A stretch of 64,000 nucleotides of DNA. It comes from Anthopleura xanthogrammica (lineage: Eukaryota; Cnidaria; Anthozoa; Actiniaria; Actiniidae). This document shows positions 21,821 to 31,787 of this stretch, in pieces. Each line of letters opens with the position of its first letter. Within the stretch, counting starts at the first letter, position 1. Where the stretch lies: contig OZ025220.1 in assembly GCA_964019055.1 (NCBI GenBank), forward strand, positions 5,878,620-5,942,619. The letters run 5' to 3'. Both the position numbers and the translations under genes were made by a program. Below the pieces are notes generated by a model. It did no database searches. It saw only the letters and a program-made list of their open reading frames with translations, and was not told the origin of the DNA.

Positions 21821-22631
21821 AACATTTACGAACTGTCGATTGATTTACAAATATATACGAACATAGAAAATTATGGGATGTAAAGCAATTCTGAGGGTAG
21901 TTTTGAGCAATTATTTGCTCGTCTTACCGTTCTTAATGAAGGATTCATGTAGTAAACAAATAATGCTGACCTCAAGCAAACGTGTCTCCGTCAGCTCGCT
22001 TTGCCGACTTTCTGTTTGCGACTTAATTACGTATGATAAAACTCGGACTGGAATCGGAAGAATATCGAAGTTGGACTTCACCAAAATGGGTATTTTCGAT
22101 GATTTAGTTTTTGATTTAACTTTTTTTTCCAAAATGGCTTTCACTGTACATTTATAGTAGGCAGTCTCTCACTGTCTTTTGAAAAACGACGAAAAAAGAA
22201 AACGAGGGCCTCGACAGTACGATACATGAGAAATATTAAAAACCAAATTACAGTCAGCTTATTTTATAATTGATCACTCTTTTTCCACAAAGGGTGGGTC
22301 AAGGGCACCCTAGAACCCTCCCCCTCCCCCTGCCCCTGGTCCCACCCGGTCCAGGTATCCCAGCGCACGCTGCCACCAGCGTATAGTTACTCTAACTCTA
22401 TAACTCGGACTGAGATTTTGCATGACTGGGACTGGGATTTTGCAAACTTTGGGGCTGGGAAACGACTTATCAAAAATGATCAACTCAGAAGTCAATGTCT
22501 ACAATGGAATGAATCGCTGTAATTATCACCTATTATGAAAAGCTGCGGTTGTAATTGACAGCAATCTCCTCTGGAAGCGTAAAAGGAAAGCTTCTGGCGA
22601 AAAGCTAAAGTTTGACTTAAAAGTTTACCAA

Positions 22632-22645
22632 TTGGGTTTCCTGTG
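22632..22645 (+). promoter_or_regulatory. TTGGGYTWCCTGTG motif upstream of SEC11
   Basis: TTGGGTTTCCTGTG, 57 bp before the SEC11 ATG. The same 14-mer consensus recurs upstream of other coding starts in this window (see findings). Promoter function is inferred from position only. Confidence 0.45.
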
Positions 22646-22702
22646 GTGCAAGTTCGTCTTTGTTGTACTGCGCACGCGTATCACACGTGTCTTGAATCCA
22701 AC

Positions 22703-25700
22703 ATGGAGAACATTTCTTCCATGTTCGACGATGTTCGTCGAATGAATAAACGTCAGGTACAGAAATATATCATTTTTCTTCTATCAAACCACAAAGAAAG
22801 AAAGTCCAATCCTTATTCTAACAATGTGCAATTTTTCATCTCAATCGGCAGCAATTTTATCAGGTTTTAAACTTCGCCATTATCGTGTCTTCGGCTTTGA
22901 TGATATGGAAAGGACTGATGGTAGTGACTGGTAGCGAGAGCCCTATTGTTGTCGTTCTTAGGTAAGATTGTTATCTTTTATCCATCCAGCATATAGTAAG
23001 GTCGAGTATGTTTTTATATTTTTTAATTTAGAGTTTTTCTGAGGGGTTTTATTGGTATAAAAAACAGCTGTTTTGTAGCCTTTTGCAGGGACAATAGACG
23101 ATGACTAACCTGAATAAGCTTTATAAGCTTAAATAAAATTAAAGTTACCCAAGAGGTTTGCAGACAATATATATTTAAGGAAGATAGGAAGATCGATCAT
23201 GAATAGGAATTTCTAATAGTTCTTTCAAGTTTTGTACATGCTTAAATTCATTTACATCAACAAATTAAGTCTGTTTGGGGGAGGGAGAGGATATTTTGTT
23301 CACTATTGAATAATTGAAGCTATTTTGTCTATCTACGTGTATCACGGAATATAACATGAACCATAAAGTATATACTTATGTGTTATTTGGATTTGGGTTT
23401 TTGGGGGTATTGCTGGGTTTCAATCAGCTGATAAAAGTCTTTGAATCTCATTATTTGCTCCAAATGGTGGTCAAACACTGACCACTATGTGCTGTTAACC
23501 AGAAAGAATTCAATTGGAAACTTGTGATTCAGCTGATGAACATTCCGCATGAGACAGGAAATGACGTCAAGTGAAACCCAGCTATATGGTATATGGGGTA
23601 TATGGAAGTCCAGACACAAAACCATCTTGATGGCCTTCCTATGGTCAATGTTTAATATTTGCTAACTTTATTGGCTGTGTGGAACTGGATACAACTTACA
23701 AGGAGTAGGGGGGTTGGATAGTTCCTGATTGGCATCCCCCCTCCTTTATTATATGCCTGGTGGTAATGAGATTCATTCAGCTGATTGATATCAAGCAAAT
23801 TTAAAATACTCTCTGCTTGATATCACATGAAAGGCAGTGTTTGCTATCATTGTAGGTTAGTATGAGATATCAAGCAATCATGCAAGTTGCCTAGCTAATA
23901 ACCTATTGCTTACTATCAATAGTCGTCACTTCTGGTAGTTTCTCCATTTTAACCGGCTTGGAGAATGTTGGAGGTTGTCTGTGTATCTTAATTTTCTGGT
24001 TTCATGTTGTACAAATAGTCAGATAGAATACTTTGAGGAGTTATTTTGACATGATTTGAGTTAAAAATCACTAGTTGCCCCCCAGTCAAATCCAGAAAAG
24101 TCATGTGATGATAGTAAGCAATTAGAATTCTTAATTTTTACTGATTTTAACTCTTGTGACCTGCTATTGAATTGTATTTCTTTTGATTGTAGTGGTAGCA
24201 TGGAGCCAGCCTTCCAGCGGGGTGATTTACTGTTCCTGACCAATAAGCAGGACCCCATCAGAGTTGGCGAAATAGTTGTATTTAAAGTAGAAGGCAGAGA
24301 GATACCCATAGTACATAGAGTATTAAAAGTGCATGAAAAGTAAGTGTAATTAATGGAATTTAGGCTGTACTCATTTGAGTTGAAATGTCACTTAATTTAC
24401 AGGAGATGCTGGGTTATCTAAGAAATAAATGTATGAAGTGAGGGACAGGTGGGGACCTCAAGGAGCTTATAACCATTATCATTCAAGTACGACCTGTGAA
24501 GTTTCATGTCTCATTTGCAAACTAGCATTATGACAGCCGTCAATCAAAATACTTTTTTTGCGAACATGGCACTGACATCTTATTTTTGGCAGATTTCTTT
24601 TACTCTTGAGCCCTTATTGTAATCTTATTACCCTCTATTGCAAACGTTGGGCACAATAAATAATTTTCGGTATTTTGATTGACAGCTGTTGAAGTACTAG
24701 TTTGCAAATGAGGTTTCAAGCTTTGCAGGTCACACTTTGACTATAATGATTATAAAGCTAAATGTACAAAGTTGGAGATGAATTCTCAAACTTGTACATT
24801 GATTTCTCCCTGCTACTAAAGAGGTTTATGATAAGGACCTCAATTTATGTATTCTGCCCTTTTTGGGTGGGGGTTTAATTATAATATGGACATTTGTCCA
24901 TTGGTCAGGAACATCTTTACAGCCATTCGCAGTCACACATGCCTGTTTGAGACAAAACTTCTCACTCCAGATGTGAGTGAACTCGGTGGACGTTGATCAT
25001 ATGCATTTCCATTAAGCTTGTTTCTCCTGTGTTAAAACATTATCAAGGAAAAATATAAAACTGTTCATTACATTCAAAATATCTCTACATGTGAATAAGT
25101 ATTTTGCTCTAAGTCAAGGATTTTTTGAATTCAGTAATTGTTTAATAATAGGCTATTCCTTATCTCTTTGAAAAACCAATAATATGGGCGAATACTTTTT
25201 CTGTAAAATTAATTTATAATACATGTAATTTAATAATAAAAACTCATTTTTTCTTATAGAGAGAATAAGGAAATCAAATTTTTGACAAAGGGAGATAACA
25301 ACTCTGTGGATGATAGAGGTCTGTATGCGCCAGGACAGATGTGGTTGGCCAAGAAGGATGTTGTAGGAAGAGCTAGAGGGTAAATCAATTTCTTTATTTG
25401 TATTGAAGTTTTTCACTGTGACGTCGTGTAATCCAAAAAAAATATTTTTTTGTTTAATGAATACGTAATGCATTACAGCAATCCTGAGTATCCCTCTATC
25501 ATTGTCACAAAAGCTAGATTTATGTGAAAACAAAACTCAATGAAAAGAACTTCTGTTTATAGGTTTGTTCCATATGTTGGCATGGTTACCATTCTCATGA
25601 ATGATTATCCAAAGTTTAAGGTAAGACGTGTTAGTAAGAGTCTTCATATTTCTGTTACCTAAATTAAACTATTTTTGAAATTGCAACTTCAAGTGAATCT

Positions 25701-26553
25701 GACATGTTGATATCAAAATATCTGAAAAGAATTGTAAAACTGTCCAAGTATATTAAGGGGGGTCTTACCTATTCACTACTTAAGGTTGATAAGGAAAGGA
25801 TTTAAAAATCTCTAAGAGGATTTTCTTATGTTTCAAGCTCATGATAAAATCCATTTGTGAAATGGATTGTTTTCTGATATGTGTGATGACGTCACTCTTA
25901 TGAATTTATGACATCATATTAATTTAATAAAAAATGCATGTCAGCTATGATTTTGCTTATTTTTGAGTCAAACCCACCAAATGCATGCTTGTTTTTTAAT
26001 TTTTTTATAAACATGAGGTCATAAATGACGTAAGAGAGATCACGTCACCACACATTAGAAAATGATCCATTTCACAAATTGGTTTTATGTTTGAAGTTAA
26101 GACATAAGAAAAACCTCTTAGAGATATAAATCCTTTCCCTAGCAACCGTGAGTGGTGAATAGAGAAGACCCCCTTAACAAGATTGGTTATTACAAGTACT
26201 ACTGGTACTTTTCTAAAATGTTGTTGGCCACTTTAGAAATGAGCAAAGGACTTGGGCAAGTTTCGATTCGTAATCTAATTAGCAAAAAAAAATTGACATC
26301 TGATAAAGCATCTCAATATTAGTAAGTCTATTTTCTTTCATGTGGCTTAACCAATGTTCTGCAAATGGGTTTTGCCTTTCCCCCCTCTGCCCTTCCCCCT
26401 CCCCCCCCAAGGCAAGATCCTGGCTATGCCCCTAGTCTGACATCAAAGGGATACAAAGATGTAAGGAATTTTAGACTAACTATTTTTTTTTCTTTTCTTT
26501 AGTATGCAATACTGGCAGCATTAGGATTATTTGTATTGATACACAGAGAATGA
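22703..26553 (+). CDS. SEC11: signal peptidase complex catalytic subunit SEC11, six exons
   Basis: Exons: 22703-22756, 22864-22961, 24193-24339, 25260-25379, 25563-25620, 26503-26553. All junctions are GT/AG and phases agree, giving 175 residues, close to metazoan SEC11A/C. It is the ER-membrane serine protease that removes signal peptides during translocation. Exon 2 encodes the single N-terminal transmembrane helix (about 19-42). The family boxes are SGSMEP with catalytic S53, IPIVHRV with H92 (histidine replaces the bacterial Lys), and TKGDNN..DDRG with D118 the likely third residue. The C-terminus is hydrophobic. Introns hold several MITEs. Whether it corresponds to the SEC11A or SEC11C paralogue is not resolvable; one ancestral gene is likely. 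Confidence 0.96.
23412..23582 (+). mobile_element. 171-bp MITE, copy A (SEC11 intron 2)
   Basis: Ends GCTGGGTTTCA / TGAAACCCAGC. Flanked by TATT (left) and TATA (right), consistent with a 4-bp A/T-rich duplication. Copies B (29723-29893) and C (54331-54501) have the same length. Confidence 0.9.
23904..24123 (+). mobile_element. MITE with TIR ATTGCTTACTATCA (SEC11 intron 2)
   Basis: Ends ATTGCTTACTATCA / TGATAGTAAGCAAT. The interior includes TGCCCCCCAGTCAAA. A second copy in reverse orientation is at 27838-28078, just downstream of the gene. Confidence 0.85.
24490..24732. mobile_element. MITE with about 65-bp TIRs (SEC11 intron 3)
   Basis: Ends GACCTGTGAAGTTTC / GCTTTGCAGGTC. The inverted arms continue through CTCATTTGCAAACTAG and GTCAATCAAAATAC. 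Non-coding. Confidence 0.75.
25757..26173. mobile_element. MITE with TTAA target duplication (SEC11 intron 5)
   Basis: TTAA lies on both sides (25753-25756 and 26174-26177). The ends are GGGGGGTCTT and AAGACCCCC with longer imperfect inverted arms. TTAA duplication is characteristic of piggyBac-type elements. Confidence 0.75.
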
Positions 26554-27498
26554 CACTAGTCATGTGATCTTGAAACCATGACAACAAGAGTATGCAACAG
26601 CTTGTTCCAAGTGAACATCCAAAAGTAACATGCCATTCCTTTGTGTAGGAATCAGAAAATGTTAGGCGATTTTTATTTTCAGTAGTACACAACTTGAGGA
26701 AAAACTGTAGGACAAGATTTAGAAACTCCTGAGAAAACAAACAGTTATTAGATTTAGCTTATTTATGTTTCTTTTTGTAGAATATCAAGAAACGTTTTCA
26801 TGTTTTTTCAACAGCCTTCATTGATTTCTGATATTAAAGTAGTTATGATCCATGCAAAGCTTAATCCAAGTTTCTAGTTCAGATTGGGTATGAGCACCCT
26901 TTAAAAAAGGATGTCTGATTCTGAACCTACCATAGGGAACATCGATCCTGCGTGCATTTTCATATGACATTTACTAGAACTTTGTCTACATTGATGTCTT
27001 AGTACTAAAGAAATTCTATAAAACAAACATTATTTGAGTCTATACTTGCAAATCTACCCCATAATGCAGTACTTTATCTTACTTGACAGTGTATCATTAA
27101 ATTTTCTTCTGATATTTTCATCAAAATCATTAAAAACAACCCGGTTATTTAAATGTGATGTATTGTTCAAAATGCTAGCTAATAAACACATTCATTCAAC
27201 ATTTTGCTGAGCTTTTTTTTAGAGCTTTCTCTCCCCCTCATTTACCCTTCACAGAGGCACTTCAATAGGCCCTAGCTTTGCAGGACCTGGTCACATGACT
27301 TGTCAATGTAAAAAAAATAGGAGTAACTAAAAAATAGTGGCAGAATTCAAATAAGCATGCCAAAATAAGCATTCTCTGAAAGTTTTAGGCTTATATCTTT
27401 AATCCTTAGACTGTGGCATTCGATTGTAAGCCATGCCAGTCAGCCATACAAACTCTCAGCCATACAAATTTTAAAAAAATTAAAAGGAGTAAAAAGGA

Positions 27499-27571
27499 CT
27501 AGCGTCCGAAACGTCAGTAAGTGATCTCTCTTATTTTTTTACGGTGTAAAATTTAACTTTTTATCCATACT
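27499..27571 (+). mobile_element. partial copy of the hairpin retro-sequence
   Basis: Contains GGACTAGCGTCCGAAACGTC and the ACGGTGTAAAATTTAAC arm of the element at 10354-10530. The left arm is missing. Confidence 0.8.
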
Positions 27572-27837
27572 TATATTGACATGCTTATTTAAATTCTGGC
27601 AATATTTTTGAGCTTCTCTTAGTTTTATTTGATTGGCAAGGTCACTTGACCAGGTACCTGTTCATCCAATACAGTATAAAAACCTCAAAGACACCCTGTT
27701 CTCATCCAATTAGAAATAAAACAGCTTTTTCCATGCTATGTTCAATAATCCAGGAAGCTCGAAGAGACAAAAGCATGTACTAAGTGTATGAAGAAAATTC
27801 CCTGCTGTGGAAGTCCAGAGATGAAACCACTTTTATC

Positions 27838-28078
27838 TATTGCTTACTATCAATCACATGACTTTTCTGGGTTTGACTGGGGGGCAGCCATGGTTGACTG
27901 GGGGGCAACTAGTTATTCTAAAATCAAATCACATCAAAATAATTCTTCAAAGTATTCTATCTGACTATTTCTACAACATGAAACCAGAAAACAAGATATA
28001 AAGACAACCTTCAACATTCTACAAGCCAGTCAAAACGCAGATACTACCGGAAGTGACGTCTATTGATAGTAAGCAATT
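27838..28078 (-). mobile_element. MITE with TIR ATTGCTTACTATCA, second copy
   Basis: Reverse-complement relative of 23904-24123, with an extra GACTGGGGGGCA segment duplicated internally near 27877-27908. Confidence 0.85.
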
Positions 28079-28664
28079 CATGGGTGCCCATGGGGGCTAA
28101 AATTGCCAACATTGTTGAAGAAAAAAAAAAAGTGAATACCAAAAAATTTTAAAACCTGTAACCAAAGAACCATTAAAAAGATGCTCAAACAAGTTGCAAT
28201 ATGGGGGATTCGAAATTATACTACAAAGTGGGGGGGCAGCCCCCCAAGTCTGGAATGGGGTGAGGGGTCTAGCCCCCTAGCCCACCCTAATCCACCGTCT
28301 ATGTGATTATTAATTATTTATTCTATGGATTAAAACACATTTCTCCACACCTGACGTCATCCTCCATTGGAGAGAAAAACCATGGAGGACATAAAGAAAC
28401 CTTGACAGGGACAACCCTCAGTGCTGGCCTGGTAATGATTTCTTAATTGATTGTGGGATGTGGGTATTGGGATTTTCAGAGAATAAAAATAGAAAATGTA
28501 AGGGTTCTCAGGGACGGATCCAGGAATCAAAGAGAGGGTGGGCAATAAAACTTCATCCTGAGAGAAAACCTTCAAGACTGTATGAATTTTTTTTTTATTT
28601 TGCCAAGTTTAAAGGAAATATATCTTTCAAAAAGGGGGGCCACAACCCCATCGACCCACCCCTA

Positions 28665-28667
<3 letters not shown>

Positions 28668-28699
<32 letters not shown>

Positions 28700-28990
28700 T
28701 AATAATAATGTAGAGTTCTTGAACGCATCTAACTGAAGTCTCGATGCTTTTGACAAGAGGAGTAGACAGACAGCAGGTTGCGATGGTAAATGAAAAATAT
28801 AGTTCAAAAACTCCTGTTAAACAGGAAAGACTTGAGTGCAGATTTGAAGGCAGGAATAGAGTCAGAGTACTCAACAGCATCAGGCAGATTATTCCAAAGT
28901 ACAGGTGCAGCTAGAGCAAAGCTTCTGTTACCAAATGTAGAAGTAGAAGTAGATGATAAATTCATAAATCCGTCCCTGGTCCTGTCTATT
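28668..28990 (+). repeat. (AAT)n and probable retroelement tail remnant
   Basis: (AAT)n at 28668-28708 is followed by an open stretch whose translation includes GRLFQSTGAARAKLLLPN, reminiscent of decayed transposon coding tails. No RT or transposase motif is present, so the class is undetermined. Confidence 0.4.
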
Positions 28991-29559
28991 TGGTAAAATT
29001 ATTTTGGTATACAAAAAAACTAAAATTATACAAAATTAACTCATACATGGTATGGCATGTGCTTTTATTGCTGTCTGCTTTTATGATTCTTCGTTGAATC
29101 CATCAAAAAACAACTCGGCTTCCCCTCGTGTTTTAAACCCAATAAAACACTCCTGCTCATATATTAAACAGTACATAACAATATAACAAAATAATTAATT
29201 TAAAAATATTTTGTTAAATTCATTCAACATGGCAACGGTGACATCACATGCAAACAAAGAATAAAAATAATAAAGAAATAAATAATGGAAAATATGGGGC
29301 CACACACAAAACAAATTTGATATCTTGACCCAGAGGTGATAAAGATAGAAGATAGCCACTAACCTCTGTCAATAAAAATGACATAGGTCCTACTAACAGC
29401 AATACAGGACTTATATGTGAGTCATCAATATCTACCCATACGTTCCTTGAATTTAGCCACCCCTCTACCCCCTCCCTCACGGGTACATTCTCTTAAAGAT
29501 ATTATGTTTTCTGACTATAGTCGCCATTACATGCCATTTTCGAAAAGGGTCTATTCAGT

Positions 29560-29913
29560 TGTGCCTCCTGTACTAGTCCTAGAATGTCCCGAATGTTACT
29601 AGTGATAATGATTATGTTTTGAAATCCGGGCATTCTAGTCCCGTATGCTGCTAGTGGAAATCATTGGGTTTCGATATCTGGGACATCTCATTCTCCTCTT
29701 TTGACATCATAAATGCCATATAGCTGGGTTTCAATCAGCTGATAAAAGTCTTTGAATCTCATTATCTGCTCCAAATGGTGGTCAAACACTGACTACCATG
29801 TGCTGTCAGCCAGAAAGAATTCTATTGAAAACTTGTGATTCAGCTGATGAACATTCCGCACGAGACAGGAAATGACGTCAAGTGAAACCCAGCTATTCAA
29901 AAAAGGGTCTATT
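29560..29913 (-). mobile_element. repeat element interrupted by MITE copy B
   Basis: The body (TTTTGAAATCCGGGCATTC, GGAAATCATTGGGTTTC) is the reverse complement of 40524-40716. The paralogue reads GCCATATTCGAAAA where this copy carries the 171-bp insertion. Confidence 0.8.
29723..29893 (+). mobile_element. 171-bp MITE, copy B (nested)
   Basis: Inserted in the element at 29560-29913 with flanks TATA / TATT; the uninterrupted paralogue has a single TATT. Ends GCTGGGTTTCA / TGAAACCCAGC. Confidence 0.93.
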
Positions 29914-30058
29914 CGTTCTCATGCAAACCAGATTCAATTGTTCCTGCCTGCTGCAGTGGCTTAATCATCACATGATGGTGCAGCATTGCTCTCATTGCCG
30001 CTCCCTCTACTTCCCTCTCTTGCTCTTCCTCACTCCTTCCTTCCATCTCGTTCACAGT

Positions 30059-30913
30059 TCACTTGTCCTTCTGACTGTCTATATCTCCAGAAACCACACA
30101 CCCTTTAATAAAAGGCAACCCGGTACCAACTTTCTTCTGATATTCCACATATTCTTCTTGAAAGAAGTTGAGCAAGGTGATTTCTTCCACTTCTATTCTT
30201 TCCTTGAAAAAGTTCCATGATGCCAATGTGTAGCCAACAAGACATATGGGGTTAAACATAGTAAGCTGTGTGCCAATGCTCCACCAAAACCATCCAACAT
30301 ATGAAGGATGTCTGAACCAACTATAGATCCCATGTTGAACAAGAACGTGCCCATCTTTCTTGTGAAACTGGACGATGTGAGAAAAATTTGATTTGGCCGT
30401 TATCATAGAAAGTTTGCGGGCGATTTCACCTCCAATTAGAGGTAAAAGTCCGAGTACGTTGATGAAGGAAGTTTGCTTTAGGTTTGGGAAGAAGTAATAT
30501 TCTATTGCGAACTCAATCCAGCTTGCGACAGCTGCTAGCTTGTATTCGGGACTATGGTTCAGCAAGAAAGAATCTGTCGATAACGTGTTGGAGTTGTATG
30601 TGGCAGTCATCATGTATTCTGAGAAATGGAAGAACGATAAGGAAGCCAAGTACCATCCAAAGTGCTGGAAAGCCAAGCCAGAGAAACTGAGAACGAGAGA
30701 GAAGCTAAACAAACAGCCAAGGAAAGCCGCTCTTTTAACGACGTCAGAATGTGGAAGAAAGTTCGTTACGGACCAACTAAGCACGATGAACCCTAGAGAA
30801 GTGATGAAGCTTGGCCATGAAGTAAAGGTTGTGGCTCTAATTAGGGTTAGAGTGTAGCAAAAATAAACTAAAAAGGCAAGGAAAGCAACCTTTCCTTCCT
30901 TTCTGACCGCCAT
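30059..30913 (-). CDS. ICMT: protein-S-isoprenylcysteine O-methyltransferase, intronless
   Basis: 284 residues, the usual animal ICMT length. It methylates the prenylated C-terminal cysteine of CaaX proteins (Ras, Rho, lamins) in the ER membrane using S-adenosylmethionine. Multiple hydrophobic segments fill the N-terminal half (FGWYLASLSFFHFSEY, FLLNHSPEY). The C-terminal catalytic region has the signature GIYSWFRHPSYVGWF, a following Glu-rich EVEEITLLNFF helix, and EEYVEYQKKVGTGLPF near the end. I chose the ATG at 30913. The frame extends to a GTG at 30943, but those codons are the TTGGGYTWCCTGTG-type motif, and the 30913 start gives the family length. It is a single exon beside intron-rich neighbours, head to head with HMG20A. 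Confidence 0.96.
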   Translation of the reverse strand: MAVRKEGKVAFLAFLVYFCYTLTLIRATTFTSWPSFITSLGFIVLSWSVTNFLPHSDVVKRAAFLGCLFSFSLVLSFSGLAFQHFGWYLASLSFFHFSEYMMTATYNSNTLSTDSFLLNHSPEYKLAAVASWIEFAIEYYFFPNLKQTSFINVLGLLPLIGGEIARKLSMITAKSNFSHIVQFHKKDGHVLVQHGIYSWFRHPSYVGWFWWSIGTQLTMFNPICLVGYTLASWNFFKERIEVEEITLLNFFQEEYVEYQKKVGTGLPFIKGCVVSGDIDSQKDK

Positions 30914-30929
30914 TTTGAGCTTTGGATTA

Positions 30930-30943
30930 CACAGGAAGCCCAC
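30930..30943 (-). promoter_or_regulatory. TTGGGYTWCCTGTG-type motif upstream of ICMT
   Basis: Minus-strand GTGGGCTTCCTGTG (first base differs from consensus), 16 bp before the ATG. Function inferred from recurrence and position. Confidence 0.4.
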
Positions 30944-31120
30944 TGTTCATACACTACCCCATCCCTCCCCTCCCCGAAGGTGCTTTTGCTAACTATCCCC
31001 TCTTTGCCAACATTTTTTTATCGCCTCTACAAAATCAAAGAATAAGAATACTACGAGGAAAAACGAAATGAATATTTCTTATAAACAATATTTTTTTCAA
31101 GCCAGGAAAATTATAATTAA

Positions 31121-31122
31121 AA

Positions 31123-31190
<68 letters not shown>

Positions 31191-31192
31191 AA
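31121..31192 (+). repeat. (GAAA)n microsatellite
   Basis: About 18 tetramer units in the roughly 870-bp spacer between the divergent ICMT and HMG20A starts. The remainder of that spacer shows no recognised element. Confidence 0.97.
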
Positions 31193-31787
31193 AGAAAACG
31201 AATATGAGAGAGGCTAGGAGAAAAATAACTCTTTAGATTATATTATCTCATTTAATATTTGGATTAAGTTTGAAGACTTATATGGTCGTATTTTTAATAA
31301 AAATGGACATTATTCCCAAGAGATTTGATAGAAATATAGAAAACAAAATAACCGTAAGAGTTTCAACACAAATTTGAAATGGTTTCCCTAAAAACATAAA
31401 GTAATAACATTGCAAATTCTTTGACATTTTCTTAAAAACACAAAATGAAAGCATGAGAATATGAAAAAGAGAAAACATGAAAATAGCATGGGACTTTACA
31501 GCCTGTGCTGTATACCATATATAGCAATCATCTCCATATAAGGCACACGTGGTCTGGTCTGCTCTTCATAGCGTGGTAGGTTGTACTTGTTGCTGGCGTT
31601 TCTCGTCATTTTGAAGCCATTTTCTGCTATCTTTCGTAAAAAAGAATCCCCTTTCCTAGCTTTCAAGCTGCTCTGGACATTATACTTTTAATATCAAGTC
31701 TCATTTTATTGTTTTAAGTTGAGAAAGTTTGTTTTTTTGAGACTTGTTTGCTCGAGTTCGACGTAACGAAGCCCGCGAAACAGGGCC

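Larger units (their letters stand above)
26554..28667. other. SEC11 3' region and intergenic repeats
   Basis: Presumed 3' UTR follows the SEC11 stop. Contains the hairpin-retro fragment at 27499-27571 and the MITE at 27838-28078. A GGGGGGCAGCCCCCC-type G/C-rich repeat remnant lies near 28227-28290. No exon was found. Confidence 0.5.

Noticed and set aside
21873..22157. Overlapping ORFs on both strands (minus frame contains FDILPIPVRVLSYVIKSQT)
   Set aside because: Could be a decayed transposon or an isolated exon, but no splice partner or domain supports a gene.
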